Below, in pieces: positions 39,805-51,350 of a DNA stretch of 64,000 bases (its first letter is position 1; the number at the start of each line of letters is the position of its first letter). The translations under genes and the position numbers were made by a program. Origin of the DNA: Antedon mediterranea (Eukaryota > Echinodermata > Crinoidea > Comatulida > Antedonidae); assembly GCF_964355755.1 (NCBI RefSeq), contig NC_092671.1, positions 9,497,001 through 9,561,000 on the forward strand, written 5' to 3'. The notes beneath the pieces are model-generated. The model was given only the letters and a program-made list of their open reading frames with translations. It ran no database searches and was not told the DNA's origin.

Positions 39805-41199
39805 CAGTGGGTTTAATTTAACAGGAAATGGTGTTTGACAGTAAATAGAAGCCTTGAACTTCATTATGGCTGATTTATGTTCATTTCCTATTTGGGAACG
39901 CACCCTCCCTAGCTTATATTTGTCAGACCCCTAGAAAACGTTCAAATGTTTGGTCCACTGTTGATATACATCAACGATAATATTTCCTGGTAATATCCCT
40001 GGATCCATATCCTGTGCAGATCGAAACATCAGTTTATACATATAGAGATTTCTACAACTACAACTACAGAATTTACTGAAAAGAGATAATGGAAAGATGT
40101 ACAGTAGGATGCTATCCAAAAGTTGCATTAAATGGTAAAACATAAGAAACGTCAACACTACCGTACACTGTTGCAGCATACAAATTTACCATGTAAAAAA
40201 TGTTAAATTAATCTCCCTGAATTAACTGTGTATACACTAATTTAGCGTAAACAACCAGCTACACAAAAGATTTGAAATTTGATACTAAATACCAAATTTA
40301 CCAGTACTATTTCATATTATTGTTCCTAGTTTACTGTAGATCAAACTCATCTAAAAAGCCCAACACAAAGTCTCCACCTTTCACTGTATATTAGGCCCTG
40401 CAGTAAATGGCGCATCAACATCAAAATTTTCGCAGCATTCTATACTAAAACAGGTACATTGGTTGATATTTCACTGTTATGACATGTGCAACTATATTTA
40501 AATATTCAACAGTTGCACACTGGAATCAAGCCAATATCTGTTAGAAGTTATTATGCTTGCCTCAATGGGCCAAGGATGAAAGATTCACTGAATTCCTAGG
40601 TGCATTCAGTATCTGTTTAACACACCTTATTTCTTAACATTTATTTATAGCATAATAAAGTATAAATTACTTTTGTTTATAGCATAATGAAGTATAAATT
40701 GTGACAAGTGCCATAAGATAAGAGATGACAGTACAGTAATAACAATTTAATGCTTTGTGCACTCCTTACAAGCGTACGAGCATAATGGTTATTTACTTAG
40801 ATGCGATTATACATGTATTATAATGGTGTACTTAAATGCAAATACATATAATAAATACACTTGACTTGGTATCTGTTTTTATTTGGTGTATATCTGTTAC
40901 CTAAAATATCATGGTAAATCTCGAGACAGAAATAATGAGGTTTAATATTGAAAACGGAAGGAAGTAGAGAAAGCTAGCAGGAGGTACATATACACAATCT
41001 TTATTATTATTATTTTGCAATACTCTGAACTATTTAGGTTCAATTGAGCCATTGTATGCAAAAATAATTCCTGCTGTATTATGGAAGATAACAATGGAAA
41101 ATTCAAACAACAACTTTGGTCTAAAAATAAGATGGAAAGATAGCCAAGTTATGATACGTAATAAACACAAGTTTAAATATATATTTATTGTCTAAAGTA

Positions 41200-41345
41200 C
41201 TTTCACTTGCACTGACGAAGGGCTACTGTAGTGTTGCCCAAAAGCTCTGCAGATATTTCTAGCTGTTTTGTGTTTTGATTTAGCTTTTTGCTTATTTTAT
41301 TTTGTATCTCCATTTTATTTTGTAGATCCAGCCACTGATACCCAC
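41200..41345 (+). mobile_element. probable relic of a retroelement end with hammerhead-like core
   Basis: CACTGACGAAGGGC, a short loop, GCCC and AAAAGCTCTGC give the CUGANGA box and stem II of a hammerhead; the GAAA box reads AAAA. The following T-rich stretch (GCTTATTTTATTTTGTATCT) resembles the ends of Penelope-like elements. No RT remains nearby. Confidence 0.4.
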
Positions 41346-42643
41346 AGCATTGTCATTTTGCCAGTAATTTGCCTTTTTAAACTTTCAAAGAGTGTCATTG
41401 AGATACCATATTTGTCACTTAAAATTAAATCTCATATTCCATGGTAACCCTAAAAACCATTAAAAAATGCAAGTATTCATGGATTTTGTCATCCTAATTG
41501 GCATGATTAAACTGGATTAATAGGTATATCCTTTTATCTTTAATCATAAACCTAAAGATTCTTACTATTGTTAAGTAGGCCTACAGTATTAACCAACAGG
41601 AACCCTTCTATGGCTACAAATATTGTGTTTGTATAATCTACAGGAGCTTTTTTTGTTTAAATAAAAATGGGAAACAATTGAAACTCTGGAAATCCAAATT
41701 GTATCTGATAATACTTTTGATAGATAAAAAGAAATGGCATACATTGGAATAAAATGTGCATCTTTAGATACAGTATTGTTTTTGTATATAGTCAGACAGA
41801 ATTTTGCAGCAATAACCATTTCTGAATTGAGTACGGTATTATAATATACAGTATAATATTACTTTGCTCTATCTAGCTCTAAAGATTGAAATTATAATCC
41901 TCTTACCTACAAATATTGCAGTCTATTTCGTGCCTAGCTTACCTGGATAAACCGACATTGGCCAGGCTTCATTCAATCTAATATTCCTGGAATAAATTAT
42001 TGCCACAATTTCAGTATGAAAACATGAAGATGATATACTATTTATTAATACAGTACAAAATTTAAATACTGGTTTATGTCAAGATGGATAGTATTGACTC
42101 ATTGCCTTCAACTTTGTGTCAATATTTATGCAAAAGCTAGCTTGGAATGAGTAATTTCTGTCGTTATTGTTCCTAGCATTGAGCTCTTCTTTCCGTAGAC
42201 AAGATGTCTTTCGTGTCGCTATCTAGTCTTCGATCATCAACACATGGTTGTTTTTATAATTCAAGACGTTTTGAATAATAAAATTCATAGTATTATATTA
42301 ATTACATATAAATAATTTATAAATTAAAAGACATCTTTTGAACTTGTAGTTATTGTAAGCTTCATTTGATTTATATTAATTGACTTGTAAATTCCAGGCA
42401 CATCGTGTTAAGATGGATATGAATTATGACAAGTTTAATTATTAAAAAAAGCTATTTCTAAACTGATTTATTTAGCCAATTTCAACAGTTTTAAACCTCC
42501 ACATTTGGGAGTCACAATTTTTAACATCACAGTTCTTTATAATGCGATACTCGATTCACATTGTAATAAACACAAATGAAACAACATATAATTGTTACAT
42601 GGATAGATATCTCCAAGATATCCTTACTGATTTACAGTGCTTT

Positions 42644-42662
42644 CACACACACACACACACAC
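42644..42662 (+). repeat. (CA)n microsatellite
   Basis: About nine CA dinucleotides in the non-coding stretch upstream of the PEAK gene. Confidence 0.9.
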
Positions 42663-45600
42663 AAACTGTAAAAACGCGTACATGCTCAGATATCAGGACT
42701 GTGAAAAGATGCTGACTTGTTCCAGATTTTACATCAATGCAACAAAGAAATGCTTTCACACTACTACGAAGGTACTTTAAACATTTTTTGTAGATCGGGA
42801 GTTAAAGTATAAAAGTATAAAAAATGTTAAACTGTACAGATTATAAAACCTTTTCCACAGTAGTTCATCATAATAGTATCTACAGTCATACAATGTATAT
42901 TACAAACTAATAAAAACGTTTTTTCTCTATGTTCACACCTACCTTATTAAATATCAAAATTAGACCCCAAACTGCACTGTGTACCACCCTGTGATGTTTC
43001 TCAGCGGGCGCAAAATTAAAACTATGGCTTTTGAACCACATGCCAATAGATCAATACTTTATTCTTCTGAATATTGGAAAAACTGCATGTAACTATTATA
43101 CTTGGTATAACGAATGGACAAAGAGACCATGGATTGATTTTTACACAGCACACAGATGGAGTTGTCGTGAACGTCAATATCTCTAATATACAGGTTAATA
43201 ACAGGGACATAATTGTCATAGTGCTCAGTATGTGTAAACTGACCTTATCGCTATTAAATTAATAATGTTAAATAAAAGATATTTTTGTAATTCCTGTTTT
43301 AATCATAATTATAATTATAAATGAAAATAATTATTTTGCTGATTTTTATTAGAATTTCTTTATGAATATTAAAACTAAAATAAACATATTGTTATATTTT
43401 CATCTTAATCATCACAATGATGTGGTAATAATCAATGTATTGATGGTTTTATGGTTTGTTAATGACATGAAATCTACCAGACACTGTCATAGGAAAATGA
43501 AACAAGACTATGATTATAAAGGATTCTCAAGTCCCACATAACATCCGTAAATACAGGGAAATTTAGTCAAAGTACAGACATGTACAGGAATGGATATGCA
43601 TACTATGGAAAGACATACAAATTTATGGGAATCCCCGGTAAAACACAATTATTGACAAATCAAAGACCAACAGGCCACAAAAACCTCATCTTTCATGATC
43701 TTACAAGATGTTGTTTTTGGTTAGTATCACAAATCCTTAGGGGGAAAATATGGAGAAATATAGCCAAAACAGGAGGTGTTAATAGCTGGCACACAGTAAA
43801 CTGTAATTCAGGGAAAATGATTGTTCAGTATAAGTTCCAGGGTATGAAAGTTGTATAACAGTACAGTACTTAACTTGCATCTTTGACATAATTTTGCAAG
43901 CCATAGAGAGATAAAATACAGTGAGCATAGACCCTCATCATCTGGAATTTCTAAAGCTGCAATCAAACTATGCCTGTATTTACATATACATTTACTTTTT
44001 AGAAATATAAAAAAGGAACATTTCACAAAGGTTTTATAAATAGTGCATGCTTAATAAATTAAATAAAAGAATAATAAATTCAATTAAAAACAAAGGGATG
44101 CATAATTGTTTGGCCTTCAAAACCTATTGTGTACAGTATACAAGTGAAAACGACCAATAAAAATAAGTAGTGTAAAAATGCATGCTTATTACATAAAATT
44201 GAAGAGGCTTGTTGAGTTTTTCAAGTTCTCATCAAAATGGTTTAAGTTTTTATAAAGGCAATTATTAACAGATGGGCAATTTACAAATAAAAGTCTACAG
44301 TGAGACTGAATGTCTTTTATATGACAGTGAGTAATGTCTCAACACTTCATGTTAATGAATGATGAGAATGATTATTATAAATATTAACGATATTGCACAT
44401 AAGTTTATGCATACAGTGTGACAGGATTAAATAGATTGATTGATATGAAATGATATATTGATATACAACAAACATGTACTGTACTTAAAGCAAGTAATGA
44501 ATTAATTAACGAGGATACATACAAAACTACAGGTATATTTTCAAACACTGATTATCAAAAACTCATTCAACTTTTAAGATGCCTTTTCACAATCGTTTTT
44601 TTTAGGTGATTTCAAAATCCTTGGGTACAATTATTTGGTAAAATTTCCCCTTTACATTACCTTCAAATACTGTATGTAAACAGTTTATACAGCAGGTAGT
44701 ACAAATAGGGGCAATATATTAAGTTGTTTGTATTTTTTTTTTATTGCTACGCCAACAAAATACTGTAGTGATATTATACATTCGATATATTAATTACAAT
44801 TCTTCACAAAAATGTACAGGTACTATCATGACAGCAGTTCGCATTGGCGTATTAATGCAGGGGGAAAAGGCTAGGTAGCAAGTACTCCTGGGGGTAGTTG
44901 CTTTGGGGCTGCTCATGCTGGGCCTCTTAAAATTTGGGTTTAGCCAGTGAGCGCTCATAGCAGTTATGTCACTGAGCAGAATATACCCTTTAAGCTAGGA
45001 TTCTAGTACAGTACTATAATACAGAATTTTGCTACAAGAAGCACTGGTTACAATATGTTCTGATTTATTATTTACAAAATTCATAATGCAATAACAAGAT
45101 TATGATTTATTCTACAGTAATTAATTTATTAAACAACAATCAAATGCATTGATAAATAATTATGTTTTCCTCCATGGTTATTGTACCATGGAGGATGATA
45201 CTCTATCTAATTATGTCACCCACTGGAAATGAACTAGAACTGTGAGAAGATCTATTGAAATCCCATCCTGTTTTAAGCATGTGACACTGTTTATGAGCTT
45301 AGTCCCATTGGTATCCAGAATCTAGAGAGGCTTTTAGTGGAATGCCCAAGTCCCATGGGCATTTTTGAGCTGGTAAAGTGGCCCAGATTTAACTGTTAAG
45401 AGTTTTCATGAATCACGTTTCTATACTTATGCCTCTTGTAATAGGTTTTTAAGTTGTTGTAAGCTGTTTAAAGCAAAAACTATAATAGAACTAAAAGATA
45501 GTAATATACCATGGGTTTGTTAATTTAGTAGGCCAAATGTTACTTACTCAAATATAGACACCTCCTTTCACTATACCACCAACATATTATTTAAAAACCG

Positions 45601-45979
45601 TTTGGATTCGTTGTAGACATGGGGTTAAAAAGTCACACACCGCCTAAAATTACTCATCTAAACTAACATGTACTGTACCTTTTAGTTTTAGATATTGTAC
45701 AATACTACATAAAACTAACCATCTAGAAGTCAGCATTAATAAGTTGATATCATTTGATAAACTTGTATGGTAAACTTACCAGACATTACTAACCTCTATC
45801 CTATATAATTTTTATTAATAATTAATGAATGCCTACCGTGTACCAGTATGAGTCATGTAAATAATATTGAAGATAAACGGATGTAAAACTGCACCATTTT
45901 CCGCCAATCTATATAACATTATACAGATATATAGATGACAAATTTCGTTTTTGTAAAAGCACAAGTTAACGGAGTACTT

Positions 45980-46030
45980 ACTCGAACGTTTCGATCTCTA
46001 TCAGAGATCCTTCTCAACTGACTGCGGAGT
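45980..46030 (-). ncRNA. hammerhead-like fold in the PLE pLTR (3' copy; repeated at 48,671-48,721)
   Basis: On the element strand, a hairpin GATCTC-TGATA-GAGATC is followed directly by GAAAC, then a GAGTA/TACTC hairpin, CGTT and AACT; upstream sits AGTT, able to pair with AACT. This is the order of a hammerhead ribozyme (stem I, core, stem II, GAAA, stem III, GUH). The core box reads TTGAGAA instead of CUGANGA, with changes at C3 and at the catalytic G8, so activity is doubtful. PLE pLTRs are known to carry hammerhead motifs. Confidence 0.45.
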
Positions 46031-46031
46031 G

Positions 46032-48605
46032 TTAATGCAGCTTGGTCATTCTTGACGTCATCTGTTGATGACGTTGTACGCCTCTGGTTGTAGGTTGGAG
46101 GTTGTGCGGGGCTCGGCCAGGTGATGTGTCTATCAAATCATTGTACAAATGCGAGAGTTCGTGGGCTCCAGTGTCCCGGTTCATGGTCTTCTCTTTATTT
46201 CTCCTTATATGTAATGATTCTCTAATCTGTCTGTCTTTGCGTTTAGGCTCTTTGGTTAAGATGGTAGCCTCCCAGTTCGGTACATGATTGTGTTTTATGA
46301 CATGTTCTGTAATGGCAGATTTGTGTATGATCGAAGATGTGGATGTTCTGGAGGCCCTAGTCATTACTCCCCCCGTGTTTGTTGTAACATCTTTTTTGTG
46401 ATCATTAATTCGTGTTTGTAATGCCCTCCCTGTTTCCCCAATGTAAACTTGTGGACAGTTGCGGCAGGTGACTTCGTAGATTACTCCACATGTATCCATC
46501 TTCTCGATTTTATCTTTTGGGTGGACGAGGCTATTCTTGATTTTATTTTGGGGTAGGAAATAGGTTCCGACATTGTGATAGGAGAGAGTGCGTCGTATTC
46601 TTTCTGCCATTCCTTTTACATAGGGGATTCCTATGCTACCTCGCATCTTGATCTTTTCCTTCTGTGGTTCGTGTCCTTTGTTCTTTTTTCTTTTTCGGTT
46701 TTCCATAACTCTCTGGAAGGACCACTCTGGATACTGGCAGTTGTGTAACGCTTTCTTGATGTTATCCATCTCAACTTTCCTCAAATCCATATCTCCCACT
46801 ACCTTCTCAGCTCTGTCCACAAGCGTGTTTATAAGCCCCAGTTTGTGTTCGAGTGGATGATGTGAGTTGAAATGTAAATATTGGTCTGTGTGAGTGGGCT
46901 TCCGATAGACTGAGGTGGTAACTGTTCCATTGTCATTGAGTGTGATGAGCATGTCCAGGAAAGGTATTGTGTTGTTTGTCATCGATTCTGTGGTGAACTT
47001 GATATTGTCAGTTATATCGATGTTATTAAGATGTGTGTTAAATGTATGTACTGTACCTATGGGGATGATAGCTAATACATCATCAACGTATCGTTTCCAA
47101 TACACAGGCTTGATGTTAGTGGGTGCCGTGTTTATGGCTTGATGTTCGAGCCACTCTAGATACAAGTTCGCCAATATAGGACTTATTGGGCTTCCCATAG
47201 CAATGCCTTGTATTTGCCTATAAATGTTACCATTGAACGAGAAATAGGTTTTGTTCACAATTAAACCGAGGAGCTCCATTATGTCTGTCACATGTAGTTT
47301 AGTTCTATCCAGAAGTGTCGGATCTGTTGTTAGGCGATTTTCGACAACTTTGAGGGCCTCTTCTACTGGTGTTTTTGTAAACAGAGATACTACGTCAAAC
47401 GAGACAAATGTTTCACTTGGTTTGACTATTATTTCTTTTAGTTCACTCGCCAACTCTCCTGAGTAAGTTACATGATGTTCTGTGTTTCCGACAAGCGGAC
47501 CCAGGATTTTGGTGAGGAATTGTGCAACGGTGTAAAAAACGGTGTTGATGTTATCTACTATAGGTCTTAATGGCCAATTTGGTTTATGTATCTTCGGAAG
47601 ACAATACAACCTAGGTACAATTTCAGCCGTGGGAAACAGCCATTCTTTCTCTCTGTAGTTGATTTTCTTTTCTTTGAACAACCTGCCTATGATGTTGACC
47701 ACTTTTCGTTTATAGTTTTGTGTTGGATTACGTTTTAGCAGTTCGTAAACATTAGTGTCGCTCACCATGGTTCCCACTTTATCTTTGTAATCATTAGTAT
47801 TTAGGATGACAGTAGATCTACCTTTATCCGCTGGGAGAATAAGAATAGATTTATCTTTCTTCAAGTTGTTTATGGCCTTTCGTTCTTTGGGGGTTAAATT
47901 TGAAGGTGGTAGAGTGGTAGATTTTACAATAGCTACAATTTTACTGCGAACGGTGTCTTGTTCTTCCAGGGGGACGAGATCAGCCGCTTTTTCAGCCGCT
48001 ACTATGAGATCGTCAATGGGCATGGATCGTGGGCTCGCCGCATAGTTCAATTCCCTTTGTAATGCTGATATTTCGTCCTCACTAACCAACTTACTAGACA
48101 GATTTACCACCCATTTTTCTCTTAAGATCTTACCGGATAAATCCTGTTCTTGATGTAAATCTCTAGCTGCGTTTTCTGCTTTGTTTTTCCACCACAACAG
48201 TTTGTTTTGTTGTCGTGATCGGCATTTTAAGAATTCCGCTTCACACACTTTGTTTACGTGATTACATACATTGGTGATGTCCCCTCCGTTGGGAATTAGC
48301 GATACGATTTCCTCATTTAAATCTTTCTTTTTGCCTTCTAACTGTGTGATTTTGTTGGTGGTGATTCTTATTCTCTCACGTAAAAGCTGTCTTTCTGCAT
48401 GTTTTATTATTTCCTCTGCTTTAGACGATTTGATCGGTCGATATAATTTCAGGCTCGGAGGGGTAATGTCCAACCGCTTACAATGAAGGGAGAATACCCG
48501 GTGATTTCTCTGCCGTGAAATTTTCTTCGCGATATTTTCCTGTTTGCGTACGATGTTGATGGTTTCTTGACCATATTTTTCTCTTAAATCTTGAAAGAAT
48601 TTCAT
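46032..48605 (-). CDS. Penelope-like element polyprotein: reverse transcriptase plus GIY-YIG endonuclease
   Basis: A single open frame of 857 aa that copies the element RNA into DNA at a nicked target. An N-terminal basic, helical region (about 1-230) precedes the RT: ILILPADKGRSTVIL near 255, LPKIHKP and PLRPIV near 336-349, FDVVSLFTKTP near 403, GIAMGSPISPILANLYLE near 467 and the catalytic YVDD near 506, then FLDMLI. The GIY-YIG nuclease follows: CGVIYEVTCRNC near 706, VYIGETGRALQTRINDH near 720 with the conserved arginine, and a likely catalytic glutamate in IRESLHI near 794. The last residues are encoded inside the 3' pLTR, and the start codon lies just inside the inverted repeat. No frameshift or stop is seen, so it may encode an active protein. 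I cannot assign the PLE clade (Neptune, Poseidon, Penelope) by eye. Confidence 0.93.
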   Translation of the reverse strand: MKFFQDLREKYGQETINIVRKQENIAKKISRQRNHRVFSLHCKRLDITPPSLKLYRPIKSSKAEEIIKHAERQLLRERIRITTNKITQLEGKKKDLNEEIVSLIPNGGDITNVCNHVNKVCEAEFLKCRSRQQNKLLWWKNKAENAARDLHQEQDLSGKILREKWVVNLSSKLVSEDEISALQRELNYAASPRSMPIDDLIVAAEKAADLVPLEEQDTVRSKIVAIVKSTTLPPSNLTPKERKAINNLKKDKSILILPADKGRSTVILNTNDYKDKVGTMVSDTNVYELLKRNPTQNYKRKVVNIIGRLFKEKKINYREKEWLFPTAEIVPRLYCLPKIHKPNWPLRPIVDNINTVFYTVAQFLTKILGPLVGNTEHHVTYSGELASELKEIIVKPSETFVSFDVVSLFTKTPVEEALKVVENRLTTDPTLLDRTKLHVTDIMELLGLIVNKTYFSFNGNIYRQIQGIAMGSPISPILANLYLEWLEHQAINTAPTNIKPVYWKRYVDDVLAIIPIGTVHTFNTHLNNIDITDNIKFTTESMTNNTIPFLDMLITLNDNGTVTTSVYRKPTHTDQYLHFNSHHPLEHKLGLINTLVDRAEKVVGDMDLRKVEMDNIKKALHNCQYPEWSFQRVMENRKRKKNKGHEPQKEKIKMRGSIGIPYVKGMAERIRRTLSYHNVGTYFLPQNKIKNSLVHPKDKIEKMDTCGVIYEVTCRNCPQVYIGETGRALQTRINDHKKDVTTNTGGVMTRASRTSTSSIIHKSAITEHVIKHNHVPNWEATILTKEPKRKDRQIRESLHIRRNKEKTMNRDTGAHELSHLYNDLIDTSPGRAPHNLQPTTRGVQRHQQMTSRMTKLH

Positions 48606-49753
48606 TTAGCTTCGATTTTGTATAGATGACAAATTTCGTTTTTGTAAAAGCACAAGTTAACGGAGTACTTACTCGAACGTTTCGATCTCTATCAGAGATC
48701 CTTCTCAACTGACTGCGGAGTGTTAATGCAGCTTGGTCATTCTTGACGTCATCTGTTGATGACGTTGTACGCCTCTGGTTGTAGGTACAACCAGAGGCGT
48801 ACAACGTCATCAACAGATGACGTCAAGAATGACCAAGCTGCATTAACACTCCGCAGTCAGTTGAGAAGGATCTCTGATAGAGATCGAAACGTTCGAGTAA
48901 GTACTCCGTTAACTTGTGCTTTTACAAAAACGAAATTTGTCATCTATACAAAATCGAAGCTAAATGAAATTCTTTCAAGATATACAGATATAGTTGGCAT
49001 ATCCAAAAATAATTGTCACAAATTGTAAACTGCTTAATAACTTGAAAAAATTGAATATTTGTAATGACATACTGTATAATTGTCAACAAAAATAAAAATA
49101 ATTGACAATGGTGATAACATATGGAGATCTTAAACAGCACTTTGTGAGATCAATAATATTGAATAAAACCATAAATAATAAACCTTATCATTTGATAGAT
49201 GATTGTAAATAAAAATGGAATTTATTAGTTACCCTTGCATGGCCTACAATACATCAAATATCCCAATTTTTCTCGGTTGGTTTAGTAGATATATAAAACT
49301 ACCTTGTAGTTTTATATATAATGATGATGATAATTATTGTTGCTATTAACCCTATTCAAGTTGGCTTCTTTAAAAACTCTCTTGCACTTGTGAAACGTTC
49401 AATATTTTAATATGTAACTAGTATTGTTTTTTTTGTTTTTTTTATGTTAAAAGTAAGTAATACTAAAACATTGGTGAGTCATTATCAAAGATGAGGAAGT
49501 ATAGTTTATTTGATATTCTAAAACAGAGCAATTAGACATAAACTTGTAATCAAAGTAAATTGTGGATGTTCTATTATTAATTCATGGCTAACAAATTAAT
49601 AACTAGGTTACAGATCAATTATACTGTAATAATGATATACAACAAATTGGTAACTTAGCCTTCTATTAATTTTCATACAGCCTTCAATCCCTTTATAATC
49701 TTTTAAGACTTATATCATCATTCATTTCATCCATTAACACCCATAATATTCTA

Positions 49754-49916
49754 AAGCTCTTTCTACACTATCAGACTTTATGTTACAAAAAAATGTGATG
49801 TGCCCATATATGGACATGATGATGTCATATTAGTACCATATTAAAGCATACCACTACCATATTTCGGCACATCACACTTTTTTTGTCGGACCAGTTTGAT
49901 AGTGTAGACAGAGCTT
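49754..49916. mobile_element. MITE, family A, flanked by TA on both sides
   Basis: A 163-bp copy with AAGCTCTTTCTACACTATCA at the left and TGATAGTGTAGACAGAGCTT at the right. TA lies directly outside both ends, which would fit a TA target duplication of the Tc1/mariner type. Other copies do not all show it. Confidence 0.8.
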
Positions 49917-50009
49917 TAGCTTGTACTTCTTTTTATTGGCCTAATTTTGTTTGGTTAAATATTGAAATTATAAACTGTTATTCCCCGGATGAACCACCGG
50001 GCCACTGTA

Positions 50010-50319
50010 GCTTTAGATTCAAACTACACTATCAATATCATTGAACTGGTTTGACGACAAAATGTCATGTTCCCATAATGGTAGTGATATGCCCAAATAT
50101 GGGCAAGACACAACTTTGAGCTGATTACTACCGTAGCTGCATTATGGGAGTATGTTTCCAAAAAAATGACTGGGGTAATGATGTTCAGCACTTAGAGGTT
50201 TCACAACATTAGGGCGGCCCTATATAAATCCAGGATATTATTATTATAGTGATATTATTATATGTCCATTAATTTCACATTTTTTTGTCACATAAAATGT
50301 GATAGTGTAGACAGAGCTT
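50010..50319. mobile_element. MITE, family A, interrupted by a nested SINE 3' fragment
   Basis: Eroded left end (ACTACACTATCA near 50,023) and good right end (GATAGTGTAGACAGAGCTT). The element is about 310 bp instead of 150 because about 125 bp of SINE sequence (50,117-50,243) sits inside it, so the MITE is the older insertion. Confidence 0.7.
50117..50243 (+). mobile_element. 5'-truncated SINE copy nested in a family-A MITE
   Basis: GCTGATTACTACCGTAGCTG, GGGAGTATGTTTCC and ATGACTGGGGTAATGATG all recur in the same order in the minus-strand reading of the 55,493 SINE. The tail GGCCCTATATAAAT is followed by ATT repeats. Confidence 0.7.
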
Positions 50320-51258
50320 AAGACCATGTGCTGTTGAATAAGAATAAAAATGATAGTTTAATTGTCCGACACTGACACAACTGATAACTTGGCCAAGACA
50401 TGGCAGCTTTTTGTTTTTGGCATTGTACAATTTTTATTTCAAATTGCAATCCCATCCACTGTGACAATCATCATGTTTCCGTGTTATTGAATCCCTTGCA
50501 TTTGAGAACATTAACATACAATAATAGAAGAGGACTAAGGTTAAAAGGTGATAATGGGTCAACAATAGACCTGGAAATAAAATAACAAACATAATAAATC
50601 CAATATAGATATATATATTGGATAGCCATCAGTCAGAGAGTTTTGAGTTCAACTTTATTTACATGACTACTTAAATTAAGTTGAGGATGGGAAGGATGGG
50701 GAGAGGGGAAAGGGATGAGTGAAGATGCTAGACAATATTTTTTTATGGACCCACTCCGGTACCACAAGTTAGTATTTTCTTCATGTAGGCCTAGGCTAAC
50801 TTTTTAGATCGGTAAATGCAGGGAGTTGTAAGGTAAATGTATTATTACTATTAATAATAAAAGTTTGAACATGAACGAAATATATGGTTTAGCCCTAATA
50901 ATAAATTAGAGTGTGAAGTGTGAACTAACTACTTAATTTTTGTTGTTTTAATGAATCCAGCAAACCTGTAAAAAAACAAGATCATTTCAAAGTCAAGCCC
51001 AGGCCGCTACTATCGACTGCCAGGATTAAGTAAGCCAACTAAACCTTCACTTGACCACCAAGTCTCGGAAAGGCAAATTCACCTGTGCGCAGGCCCCCAT
51101 CGATTCCGCTCTCTGATAATCCCACTACTCACTCAGCTCAGCCTGGGCTGACTGGATCACCCATATCCATTCATGTAAAACGATAAGGAATCACAACTCC
51201 TACTCGGTATTATAATTAAAACAATACGCTACTTTATATTATAGCTGTTCGGCCTTAC

Positions 51259-51350
51259 CTTTAGTTCACGATATTCTTCTTCAGAATAAGAAATGAAACA
51301 TCAGACATCTACTACCAACCACCCACCTCGTTGTTGCTTAACGACTGTTT
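51259..51350 (-). other. candidate first, non-coding exon of the PEAK-family gene
   Basis: The minus strand shows CTAAAG|GTAAGG, a strong donor, with its exon end at 51,259. It lies about 18 kb upstream of the PEAK acceptor at 33,151, and no competing gene was seen between them. The exon's outer limit is a guess. If correct, the PEAK promoter faces the HMG20 gene across roughly 1 kb. A CACGTG E-box sits just outside, near 51,418. Confidence 0.3.

Larger units (their letters stand above)
33152..45931. other. long AT-rich non-coding stretch, probable PEAK 5' intron; no coding exon recognised
   Basis: ORFs here are short, of random type, and match no family I know. Recognisable contents are listed separately: a LINE 3' end near 33,720, an (AT)n run at 34,980-35,013, a CAGGG-type inverted-repeat element near 36,534, a MITE at 37,974, a small tandem repeat near 39,745, a hammerhead-like relic near 41,210 and a (CA)n run at 42,644-42,662. 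The remainder shows nothing I can name. Confidence 0.45.
45932..48980 (-). mobile_element. complete Penelope-like retroelement (PLE), 3,049 bp, with 12-bp target-site duplication
   Basis: The element runs 5' to 3' on the minus strand. Its 164-bp pseudo-LTR occurs as direct copies at 45932-46095 and 48623-48786 that look identical by eye. At the 5' end the pLTR is followed by an inverted copy: arms 48589-48783 and 48786-48980 (195 bp each) around two bases, extending into the first ORF codons. TATACAGATATA flanks the element at 45920-45931 and 48981-48992 as a perfect 12-bp duplication. Direct pLTRs plus an inverted 5' copy, and RT fused to a GIY-YIG nuclease, are established PLE traits. The matching repeats and open ORF imply a young insertion. 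Confidence 0.93.

Noticed and set aside
43580-43858. 92-codon plus-strand ORF in the non-coding stretch
   Set aside because: Random-looking composition, no similarity, no splice or promoter context.
48478-49028. Two near-identical ORFs on opposite strands
   Set aside because: Both read through the arms of the PLE palindrome; they are the same repeat read in each direction, not genes.
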